Shown in pieces: positions 52,656 to 59,633 of a stretch of DNA of 64,000 bases; the stretch's first letter is position 1, and every line of letters starts with the position of its first letter. The stretch lies in contig NZ_JAUSXL010000001.1 in NCBI RefSeq assembly GCF_030815975.1, positions 248,001-312,000 of the forward strand, written 5' to 3'. Under the pieces are notes generated by a model. That model was not told where the DNA came from and searched no databases. It was given only the letters and a program-made list of their open reading frames with translations. Both the position numbers and the translations under genes were made by a program. The DNA comes from Variovorax paradoxus (GTDB lineage: Bacteria; Pseudomonadota; Gammaproteobacteria; Burkholderiales; Burkholderiaceae_C).

Positions 52656-53021
52656 ATGCCCATCGTCAAAGCCAACAGCGGCAACCCCATCGCCGGCATC
52701 ATCGTTCCCAATGCCGCCCAGCGAAACGCCTGCCAGAACGTGATCGCCCAACTCGTGTTCGCGGACCTGGGACGCGGGCCGGGCACGCTCCATACAGTGG
52801 GCGGGGCCCGCCTCGACATGCAGGGACACAACGCCGCGGGCGTCGCGAACCTGCAGGTGCAGATCGGCAACAGCACGGCCGCGTGCGCACTCGTCGCCGG
52901 GTCGATCCAGGCGATGGGCGACGCCGCCAACCAGAGGGGCGGGGCCGCCGCCGCCATCTCGGCGCTGAACCAGAGCCTCGACAGCGGCACCATCTGGAAC
53001 GTCACGGGCTCCGTGCCCTGA
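52656..53021 (+). CDS. Unknown 121-aa protein
   Basis: This small protein follows the 497-aa gene by 44 bp, with SD gaaaggac before the ATG. It is Ala/Gly/Asn-rich (MPIVKANSGNPIAGIIVPNA, then NSTAACALVAGSIQAMGDAANQRGGAAAA and a WNVTGSVP end) with no charged clusters, signal peptide or known motif. It may be an assembly-prone or structural partner of the neighbouring products. I can assign no function. Confidence 0.75.
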   Translation: MPIVKANSGNPIAGIIVPNAAQRNACQNVIAQLVFADLGRGPGTLHTVGGARLDMQGHNAAGVANLQVQIGNSTAACALVAGSIQAMGDAANQRGGAAAAISALNQSLDSGTIWNVTGSVP

Positions 53022-53047
53022 GCGGCCCCATCAACCAGGAGAATGCC

Positions 53048-53842
53048 ATGGCCATCGACAATGCGGCGACCTTCCTCGCCAACCCCCTGACCTTCATCGC
53101 CGGGTCACCGATCGTGTTGGACCAGATCGGGCAGAACATGCCGGGCGGGGCCTTCCCGCCGGTGAACAACCAGCGCTCGCGCTTCACCCTGAGCACCGGC
53201 GCACCCGGTGTGGCGCCGGCGCCTGGCAGCCTGCCGCGGCTGCGCATGCAGCCGGCCGCCGTGCCCGCGGGTGGCGTGGTGCCGCAGCCGCCCCTGGCGC
53301 CGCTCGCCACGCTCGACGCGTACTACTGCCATGCCGGCATTGGCGGCGTGGCGTTGAACGCGTTGCCCTATGTGGACATCCCTATCGCGCCCGGCCCGGC
53401 CGACGCGCACCTGCTGTTCACCACCGGCATGAACGGGTGCGCCCTCTTCGTGGCCAGCGCCGTCGACCCGGCCGCACCAGCCTTGGCGGCCGGCCACTGG
53501 CGCGTGTTGCACGACCCCTCGCACCGCAGCCTGGCGGCGCTGCACGCGGGCAACTACGTCATTCACTTTGCGGCCTATGTCGACGCCGTGCAGCCGGGGC
53601 CGGTACCGGCCGCCTGGGCCGCAGCGCCCATCGTCCGCAACTACAACCCCAACAACTACCCGTTCGCACTGCCGCCGCCGGCGATGCCGATGAACCAGCG
53701 CGTGATCACCAACTTCCTCTGGTGGGACGGGGCGCACTGGAACTTCGGCAGCAAGCACTACCACTTGCTGGGCGCGAGCCCGAGTCCCATCGACGCGCCG
53801 CCGGGTGCGGGGCCCAACAGCACGCAGAGCTGCGCGCTCTGA
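53048..53842 (+). CDS. Unknown 264-aa protein with deamidase-like Cys-His motif
   Basis: No family is certain. Residues 45-85 are Pro/Ala-rich. The core has LLFTTGMNGCALFV with Cys131, then 24 residues later VLHDPSHR with His155-Asp156. A Gly-x-x-Gly-Cys strand followed by a His is the layout of CNF/PMT-type toxin deamidases and related cysteine enzymes; the match is only a motif. The C-terminal part has FLWWDGAHWNFGSKHYHLLG, perhaps a beta-rich tail. No signal peptide is seen. SD caggag precedes the ATG, 26 bp after the 121-aa gene. Confidence 0.75.
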   Translation: MAIDNAATFLANPLTFIAGSPIVLDQIGQNMPGGAFPPVNNQRSRFTLSTGAPGVAPAPGSLPRLRMQPAAVPAGGVVPQPPLAPLATLDAYYCHAGIGGVALNALPYVDIPIAPGPADAHLLFTTGMNGCALFVASAVDPAAPALAAGHWRVLHDPSHRSLAALHAGNYVIHFAAYVDAVQPGPVPAAWAAAPIVRNYNPNNYPFALPPPAMPMNQRVITNFLWWDGAHWNFGSKHYHLLGASPSPIDAPPGAGPNSTQSCAL

Positions 53843-54016
53843 GTGGGAGCCACCGGCAGGGCCACCTGCCCGTGAGGCGCAACCAGACGACCGCACAGGA
53901 GCACCCGCTTCAGTTTTCCGCGTGAAGCGCAGCGATTCCCGGAGTGCGCACGCGGCTCCTCGGGTGGGCCGACAGCCGCCCACCTTTTCTTTCCACCACC
54001 CATTCGAAAGCAAGCC

Positions 54017-54383
54017 ATGCCCCAAATCACCCTCGCCTCCATGCAGGACTGCATCAACGCCGCATTCGCCGCGTACGACCAGAGCCCGCCCCATTGGGCA
54101 CCATCAACGTCACCACTACCAACAACGGCGTCGTACCGGTCACCTGCTGCATCCAGGCCGGCCAGGCGCTCTTCAACTGCGGAACGGACCCCACCGGAAA
54201 CTTCACGCTGCCGGCGAACCAGGCAGGCAACCTGCAGGTCTGGTGCCGCATGCATCCCGGCGGCCCTACCGGCAACTGTCCTACGGCTTCCGCGGGCCGG
54301 ACCCGATGCATCCGAACCAGGTCAACGTCACGTTGATCAACTGGAACGCCTTCATGTTCAATTTCCACGTCGTGCTGTCCTGA
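54017..54383 (+). pseudogene. Frameshifted small gene of the island cassette
   Basis: A coding signal runs through three frames. It opens with MPQITLASMQDCINAAFAAYDQ, jumps at a CCCC run (near 54093) to LGTINVTTTNNGVVPVTCCIQAGQALFNCG...QVWCRMHPGG, then jumps again near 54270 to RPYRQLSYGFRGPDPMHPNQVNVTLINWNAFMFNFHVVLS and stops at 54383. Each jump is equivalent to one missing base. The single-frame reading is Arg/Ser/Pro-rich and not protein-like. Either the gene is decayed or two bases are missing in the assembly. The restored product would be about 120 aa, beta-rich, function unknown. Confidence 0.65.
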
Positions 54384-54481
54384 GCCCGGCAGGAACGCCA
54401 GCGTCCACGGCTTGATGCTCCATCGGCCAGGCGCTGCGCGTTCCCTCGAGTGACTCGGAGCCCGGCAACAGGAGACACACC

Positions 54482-56014
54482 ATGCGTCGCTTCGACCCGC
54501 AGGAAATCGCTTGGCTGGAGTGCCTGGTGCTGGTGGCACGCATCGGACCCATCTCGGCCCCGGCCTTTCTGGCACGCCTGCATTTCAGCCGCGCTGCCGG
54601 ACGTGCATTGATCCTTCAGCCACGCGGCCACTTCGGCTATTGCTACGTGCGGCCCGCACATCTGGCCACAGCCGATGCGGCCCGGGACGAGCGGCGTTCG
54701 CTGATGGCGCTGCTGCTCCTGCTGGCGTGGCTGCGACGCGAAGGCTATGTCGCGGTCGAACACGACGAGGGCGACGTGCCGCCACCCCTGCTGGTGGTCG
54801 GCGAGGCCTTCGACGCCGTGCGCCCCGAGCGCTCGCGCGTCGTGCTCAACGCGCAAGGCGACTACAGCTGCGAGCCGCACCAGGTGCTCAGTGCCCACGG
54901 CCAAGTTGCGTATGAGGGGCTGCGCCTTGAAGGCGATGCTTTCACGCTGGCCCGCGAATGGGCGCGCGGGACGCTGCATGCGTCTCTCGCGCTGGAAGAA
55001 CTGCTGGCACTCGTGCGTCCAGCACCGCAACCTGCCCCTGTTTGCGCCCCGGTGGAAGCAGTGCATGCCAAAGCGCCAGGCGGCGGGTCTCGCACCATCG
55101 CCGCCGTTGCGCGGACCATGCTTCGTCTGAATGTGATGACCTGGCTGACCCTGTTGGTGTGCGCCGCCATTGCGGGAATCCAGCTGGGTGGCGCAGTCCA
55201 TCCTGGCGAACGCACGGCCGGGCCTGGCCCCACGCCTGTCGCCGCAGTGCGCACGGCGCCTGTGTCCATGCAACAAGATTTGCCTGTCACGCATGGATCG
55301 GCGGCTTCCGTCAGCGCACCGACGCCGGCTGCCGCCGCGCCCACGCCTGCCCCCACCTCCACGGTCACGCCCGCATCGGCACCTGCGGGCCCTCTGTACG
55401 GCCTGGATGTGTCCAAATGGAACGGGAATTGGGTGGACCAGCTGAAAGGATCGCTGGCGGGCATCAGCTTCGTCTTCGTTCGCGCCAGCGATGGCCTGAC
55501 CGCCGATGCCGCCTTCGATCGCCACTGGACCGCGGTTCGCAGCAACGGTTTGGTGCGGGGCAGCTACCACTTCTACCGCGTCGATATCGACGCCGACCAG
55601 CAAGCGCAGTTCTACCTTCGCATGCTGGGCGGCGCGTCCGACCAAGGGGACATCGCCCCCGCGCTCGATTTCGAAGCTGAAAGCTTCCCACTCGGTGCGC
55701 CGCCACCGAAGGAGAAGGTGCAGGCCGATCTGCTGCGCGCGCTGCAAGCGCTGGAGCGGCAGGGAGGTCGCGTTCCTATGATCTATACCAACTGGGACAT
55801 CGGAACGAAATGGCTCGATGACGAGCGTTTCGCGCGCTATCCGCTATGGATCGCCGACTGGTCGCAACGCAATGCGCCGCGTCTGCCTGCGACCTGGGCG
55901 CAGCAAGGCTTTCGCTTCTGGCAACGCACCGATCACTACCTGCCCCCCAACGACAACAGGCTGGCCATGGACCTCGACTGGTTCATCGGCCACCACAAGG
56001 ATCTGACGAGCTGA
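54482..56014 (+). CDS. Membrane-anchored GH25 muramidase
   Basis: This 510-aa type-II-like membrane protein has a cytosolic N-terminal domain (1-180, unknown, HTH-like start DPQEIAWLECLVLVARIG), one transmembrane helix (about 214-239) and a Pro/Ala/Thr linker (240-303). A GH25 lysozyme domain follows (304-510): GLDVSKWNG (Asp309), GSYHFYR, PALDFEAES (Asp396, Glu398), MIYTNWD, PLWIADW and FWQ. The enzyme should face the periplasm and cut peptidoglycan glycans. SD caggag precedes the ATG. It is the last gene of the cassette, suggesting the products act at or cross the cell wall. Confidence 0.87.
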   Translation: MRRFDPQEIAWLECLVLVARIGPISAPAFLARLHFSRAAGRALILQPRGHFGYCYVRPAHLATADAARDERRSLMALLLLLAWLRREGYVAVEHDEGDVPPPLLVVGEAFDAVRPERSRVVLNAQGDYSCEPHQVLSAHGQVAYEGLRLEGDAFTLAREWARGTLHASLALEELLALVRPAPQPAPVCAPVEAVHAKAPGGGSRTIAAVARTMLRLNVMTWLTLLVCAAIAGIQLGGAVHPGERTAGPGPTPVAAVRTAPVSMQQDLPVTHGSAASVSAPTPAAAAPTPAPTSTVTPASAPAGPLYGLDVSKWNGNWVDQLKGSLAGISFVFVRASDGLTADAAFDRHWTAVRSNGLVRGSYHFYRVDIDADQQAQFYLRMLGGASDQGDIAPALDFEAESFPLGAPPPKEKVQADLLRALQALERQGGRVPMIYTNWDIGTKWLDDERFARYPLWIADWSQRNAPRLPATWAQQGFRFWQRTDHYLPPNDNRLAMDLDWFIGHHKDLTS

Positions 56015-56039
56015 TCGAGACCCATCAACTTCAAGGACA

Positions 56040-56160
56040 TCCAAGACTTCATTCATTCCAGAAAAGACGGAGCGCCGTGCTGCTGCGGCCGCGTCATGTG
56101 CCGGTGCATTGTTGCTTGTGCTCGCTTTGAGCGCCTGCGGCGGAGGCGGCAATGACTCGA
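56040..56160 (+). pseudogene. Truncated lipoprotein N-terminus
   Basis: One frame reads KTSFIPEKTERRAAAAAS then CAGALLLVLALSACGGGGNDS, an unmistakable lipoprotein leader with lipobox LSAC and the Gly-rich linker common in Burkholderiales lipoproteins. There is no start codon, and within ten bases after NDS the sequence becomes IS3 transposase. The AAGGA at 56033-56037 could be the old SD. The gene was probably destroyed by IS insertion and deletion. Confidence 0.6.
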
Positions 56161-56161
56161 A

Positions 56162-56283
56162 GCGAAGCTCATCCGATCGATGTCCCGCAAGGGATGCTCA
56201 CCTGACAACGCCGCATGTGAAGGATTCTTCGGACGGCTGAAAACGGAAATGTTCTACCTCGGGACTGGAAGGCCACGACCATT
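56162..56283 (+). mobile_element. IS3-family transposase orfB remnant
   Basis: From 56165 the frame reads KLIRSMSRKGCSPDNAACEG then FFGRLKTEMFY, the catalytic-core DDE region typical of IS3-family OrfB (the second Asp and following segment). A 1-base deletion at about 56258 shifts it to PRDWKATTI and a stop. Only about 40 residues remain. It abuts the stop of the MmgE/PrpD gene. It pairs in type with the orfA remnant at 42399-42591 but is on the opposite strand. Confidence 0.82.
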
Positions 56284-57680
56284 TAGGCTGCGCCGAAAAG
56301 CGCGTCGGCAGGCACACAGGGCAAAGCGTCCTGCGCCGCGTCGGTGAACCCCTCGCACCACGTCACCAGTGCGGCGGCCTGCGCATCGCCCATGGCGGGC
56401 ACGAAGGTGCGCATGCGCTGCTGCAGGCCGACCCAGGTGTAGGGGTCTTCAGGATCGCCGCGGCGCAGATCGCGGTAGGCCGTGAGCTGCCGTCCATCGC
56501 GCAGCCCGACCGTCACACGGCTCGGGCGGCGCTGCGGAAACGCGCGCTGGAACTCCTCGTTCGGCAGCACCTGCATGCGCGCGGCCAGGGCGTGCAGCCG
56601 GGGGTTGTCGAGGTCGGGTGCCTCTGTGTCTGCAATACCGAGCGCGCCCTTCTCCAGCAGCACTGCCAGCAGGTAGCGCAGGCAGAAGCTGGCCTCGGCC
56701 GGCTTGGCAGGCCACTGCACGCCCGCGATCTTCAGCGCATGCGGAAAGATCTCGATCTCCATCGCCTGCACGTCGGCAGCGCTGATGCGATGTTCCTCGA
56801 TCAATGCGCGCGTCGCGTCGAGCGGCGTGAACAGCATCGCGCACGCCGGCCAGGCCTTGATGGTGGTGGTGTGCAGCCGCTCGGGTGCATCGAGTCCTTC
56901 AGCGACGGCTGCCAACGGCCCCTCGCCCGCCAGCGCGGCGTACATGCCGCGCCGGCCGGTGAAGAAGGCGCGCGCGCCCGGCAGGCCGGCCCGTGCGGCA
57001 AAGGCTGCCGTCATGCCGTTGCGCACCGCGAACGCGGGATGCAGCGACTTGGATTCGTGCGCATCGTCGTCGACCAGCTGCCAGAGGCCGGCCGCCTGCG
57101 TCGCGGCGATGCCCAGCGCATGGTGCAGCCGCGGTGCGTCGAGCCCCATCGCCATGCCGGCCGCGGCGGCTGCGCCCACGGCACCGGCCGTGGCAGTGGC
57201 GTGGAACAGGCCCGCATGGCGCGCGCCCAGGGCTTCGCCCAAACGCAGCGAAACCTCATAGCCCGCCACGATGGCGCGTGCGGCGCGTTCGCGCGTCAGC
57301 CCGAGCGAAGACGCCAGCGCGAGCACCGGCGTGATGGCGACCACGCCCGGATGCAGCATCGCCGCGCGGTGCGCGTCGTCGATCTCGCGAAGATGCGCAA
57401 TGCCGGCGTTGACGAAGCCGGCAGCCAGCGACGTGGCGCCTTCGGGCTTGCCGCCGAACAGCGCCGCCTTGCCCGCGCCGGGCATCAGCGCCTGTCCCAG
57501 GCCGCGCAGCGTGGCGGCCGCGGGCATGTCTTGCGCCGACCAGCCGGCCGTGAACCAGTCCAGCAGCGCCTGCGCGAGACGTGCGCGCGTGGCGGACGTC
57601 AATGACTGGGCTGCCTGATGGAACAGATGCGCCACCAGCGTGGATTCGGGCAAGTCGGTGGAGACGGAAGGTGCGACCAC
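56283..57680 (-). CDS. MmgE/PrpD-family protein
   Basis: The 465-aa protein shows the MmgE/PrpD fold: LLDWFTAGWSA, REIDDAHRAAMLHPGVVAITPVLALA, LGIAATQAAGLWQ and ESKSLHPAFAVRNGMTAAFAARAG. Family members include 2-methylcitrate dehydratase, cis-aconitate decarboxylase and iminodisuccinate epimerase; the substrate here is not evident. The start is a GTG at 57680 with only a weak SD. It diverges from the MBL gene across a 74-bp AT-rich promoter with an inverted repeat. Confidence 0.88.
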   Translation of the reverse strand: MVAPSVSTDLPESTLVAHLFHQAAQSLTSATRARLAQALLDWFTAGWSAQDMPAAATLRGLGQALMPGAGKAALFGGKPEGATSLAAGFVNAGIAHLREIDDAHRAAMLHPGVVAITPVLALASSLGLTRERAARAIVAGYEVSLRLGEALGARHAGLFHATATAGAVGAAAAAGMAMGLDAPRLHHALGIAATQAAGLWQLVDDDAHESKSLHPAFAVRNGMTAAFAARAGLPGARAFFTGRRGMYAALAGEGPLAAVAEGLDAPERLHTTTIKAWPACAMLFTPLDATRALIEEHRISAADVQAMEIEIFPHALKIAGVQWPAKPAEASFCLRYLLAVLLEKGALGIADTEAPDLDNPRLHALAARMQVLPNEEFQRAFPQRRPSRVTVGLRDGRQLTAYRDLRRGDPEDPYTWVGLQQRMRTFVPAMGDAQAAALVTWCEGFTDAAQDALPCVPADALFGAA

Positions 57681-57713
57681 TGCAGTCTTCTGGTTTTATT
57701 GAATGAAATTGGT

Positions 57714-57731
57714 GTCATTATATAAAATGAC
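57714..57731. promoter_or_regulatory. Inverted repeat in PrpD/MBL divergent promoter
   Basis: GTCATT-ATATAA-AATGAC is a perfect 6-bp inverted repeat in a short AT-rich divergent promoter. TATAAA inside it could be a -10 element for the MBL gene. A regulator bound here could control both directions. Confidence 0.5.
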
Positions 57732-57754
57732 TCGACTTGCGAGGAATTTGCCAA

Positions 57755-58627
57755 ATGAGCCTTTCCATCCGTTCCTTCTTCGACGCCGCCACCGCCACGT
57801 TCTCCCACGTGGTCGACGACGGCGAAGGCACCTGCGCGGTCATCGACCCGGTGCTGGGCTTCGACGCGCATTCCGGCCGCACCGATGCGCGTCCGGCCGA
57901 GGCGGTGGCCGCGCACATCGAGGCGCAGGGGCTGCGGGTGCAATGGCTGCTGGAGACGCATGCGCATGCGGATCACCTGTCCGGCGCGCCCTGGCTGCAG
58001 CAGCGCTTCGGCGGCACGCTGGCGATCGGTGCGGGCATCACCCACGTGCAGCGTGAATTCCGCGGCGTCTTCAATGCCGGCGACATGGCCGTGGACGGCT
58101 CGCAGTTCAACCGGCTGTTCGCCGATGGCGAGGCCTTCGCCATCGGCCGGCTGCAGGCGCAGGCGCTGCATGTGCCAGGCCACACGCCGGCGGACGCGGC
58201 CTACCGCATCGCCGATCCGGCGGGCGGCCCGGACGCGGTGTTCGTCGGTGACACACTGTTCATGCCCGACCTGGGCACGGCGCGCTGCGACTTCCCGGGC
58301 GGCGACGCGCCCACCCTGTTCCGTTCGACCCGGCGCCTGCTCGCGCTGCCGCCGCAGACCCTGCTCTACCTCTGCCATGACTACCCGCCCGCGGGGCGAA
58401 AGGCCACCTGCATCACCACGGTCGCGGACCAGCGCACGGGCAACATCCACGTGCGCGACGGCATGCCCGAGGCCGACTTCGTTGCGCGCCGCCAGGCGCG
58501 TGACGCCACCCTGGCGCTGCCGGCACTGATGCTGCCGGCGGTGCAGGTCAACATGCGCGCGGGCCGCATGCCGCCGCCCGACGCCAATGGCACTGCCTAC
58601 CTGAAGATTCCCGTCGACCGGCTGTGA
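57755..58627 (+). CDS. MBL-fold hydrolase (persulfide dioxygenase-like)
   Basis: The 290-aa metallo-beta-lactamase-fold protein has the motif THAHADHLSG (His69, His71, Asp73, His74), HVPGHTPADAAY, FVGDTLFMPDLGTARCDFPGG and LCHDYPP. This is the Blh/ETHE1-like group, in which many members oxidise glutathione persulfide. The ATG at 57755 has SD gaggaattt. A sulfurtransferase gene at the end of the window supports a sulfur role. Confidence 0.87.
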   Translation: MSLSIRSFFDAATATFSHVVDDGEGTCAVIDPVLGFDAHSGRTDARPAEAVAAHIEAQGLRVQWLLETHAHADHLSGAPWLQQRFGGTLAIGAGITHVQREFRGVFNAGDMAVDGSQFNRLFADGEAFAIGRLQAQALHVPGHTPADAAYRIADPAGGPDAVFVGDTLFMPDLGTARCDFPGGDAPTLFRSTRRLLALPPQTLLYLCHDYPPAGRKATCITTVADQRTGNIHVRDGMPEADFVARRQARDATLALPALMLPAVQVNMRAGRMPPPDANGTAYLKIPVDRL

Positions 58628-58639
58628 GCCCCGCGGGTG

Positions 58640-59461
58640 TTACCGGCGCCAGTCGCGCGGCGGACGGCTGCTGAAGCCCTGCTGCAGCAGCGCCTTCTGC
58701 GCCACCTGCACGGCCTTGCGCTGGGCCGTGGCGCTCTGCCGCTGCGCGAGGCCGATCACCACCAGCGCGCCCTGGAAGGCGCCATCGCTGTCGAACACCG
58801 GCACGGCCACCGACGCGATCTGCGGCACCCGCTCCTCGCGGGTGATGGCGAAGCCGTCGCGCGCAATGGCCTGCGCATGCGGCGTGCTGCCGCCCGTGAA
58901 ATAGCGCAGCACGTGCGACGACGAGCCGCCGGCCGAGAGCTTGAGCCGCGCGCCCACTTCCACATGGTGGCGCACCTCGTTGCTGCTGTTCTCGCGGTAG
59001 AGGCAGACGCGCTCGTCGCCGTCGCGCACGTAGAAGGCCACCGTCTCGCTGGTCTGCCGCATCACGTCCTGCAGGACCGGCTGCAGCCGCGAGCCGATGT
59101 CGAAGGTGCGCCGGTAGAGCATGCCCATGTGCAGCAGCGCCGGGCCAGGCGCGTAGGCGCCGTCGTCGAAGCGGTGGACCATGCGGGCGCGCACCAGCAC
59201 GCCGAGCAGCCGCAGCAGCGTGGCCTTGTCCAGGCCCGTGCATTCGGCCAGTTCGCGCAGCTTCAGGCGCAGGCGGTCCTCGGTGAAGCATTCGAGGATC
59301 GACAGGCCGCGCTCGAGCACGCCGGAGGGCGGCTGCGGCGCACTGGCCTCCATCTCGGACGCCATCGCCTTCACGGGCGAGACAGCGTCCGATGCGCGCC
59401 GTGTCGTCTTGCGGGCCGGAGCCGCATCCGATGTCTTCTTCGAAGCTGGGGTAGATCTCAT
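58640..59461 (-). CDS. IclR family transcriptional regulator
   Basis: The 273-aa protein has a basic, low-complexity N-terminal tail (1-45), an IclR winged HTH (SGVLERGLSILECF, LKLRELAECTGLDKATLLRLLGVL) and the effector domain (YREN, GGSSSHVLRYFTGG, ASVAVPVFDSDG). The ATG at 59461 is used; upstream in-frame residues are not IclR-like. It diverges from the oxidase-lyase-Bug operon and probably binds the inverted repeat at 59549-59569. Confidence 0.9.
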   Translation of the reverse strand: MRSTPASKKTSDAAPARKTTRRASDAVSPVKAMASEMEASAPQPPSGVLERGLSILECFTEDRLRLKLRELAECTGLDKATLLRLLGVLVRARMVHRFDDGAYAPGPALLHMGMLYRRTFDIGSRLQPVLQDVMRQTSETVAFYVRDGDERVCLYRENSSNEVRHHVEVGARLKLSAGGSSSHVLRYFTGGSTPHAQAIARDGFAITREERVPQIASVAVPVFDSDGAFQGALVVIGLAQRQSATAQRKAVQVAQKALLQQGFSSRPPRDWRR

Positions 59462-59548
59462 GGGTGCAGATTGTGTGCGATTGCCGCGTCGGGTCCGGCC
59501 CGGTTGACAGTGCGGTTCATGCCCGCCTAGAATTTTGTTTATTGAACT

Positions 59549-59569
59549 GTATTTCAATCAATGAAATAC
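59549..59569. promoter_or_regulatory. Perfect inverted repeat, likely IclR operator
   Basis: GTATTTCA-ATCAA-TGAAATAC has perfect 8-bp arms and a 5-bp spacer. It lies about 90 bp before the IclR start and 65 bp before the oxidase start, in the AT-rich part of the divergent promoter. The layout suits IclR autoregulation plus control of the operon. Confidence 0.65.
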
Positions 59570-59633
59570 TGCAAATCAGTAGAAAACTATCCCTGCCTGG
59601 TGCCCGCTTGCCGGGCAGCTCATCCGCCTCTGC

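Noticed and set aside
54017..54415. A single-frame 132-aa gene
   Set aside because: After residue 22 the reading becomes Arg/Ser/Pro-rich. The protein-like signal continues in the other two frames, so a frameshifted gene ending at 54383 fits better.
42399..56283. One intact IS3 element or composite transposon
   Set aside because: The orfA and orfB pieces are short, frameshifted, on opposite strands and 13.5 kb apart. I found no terminal inverted repeats or target duplications.
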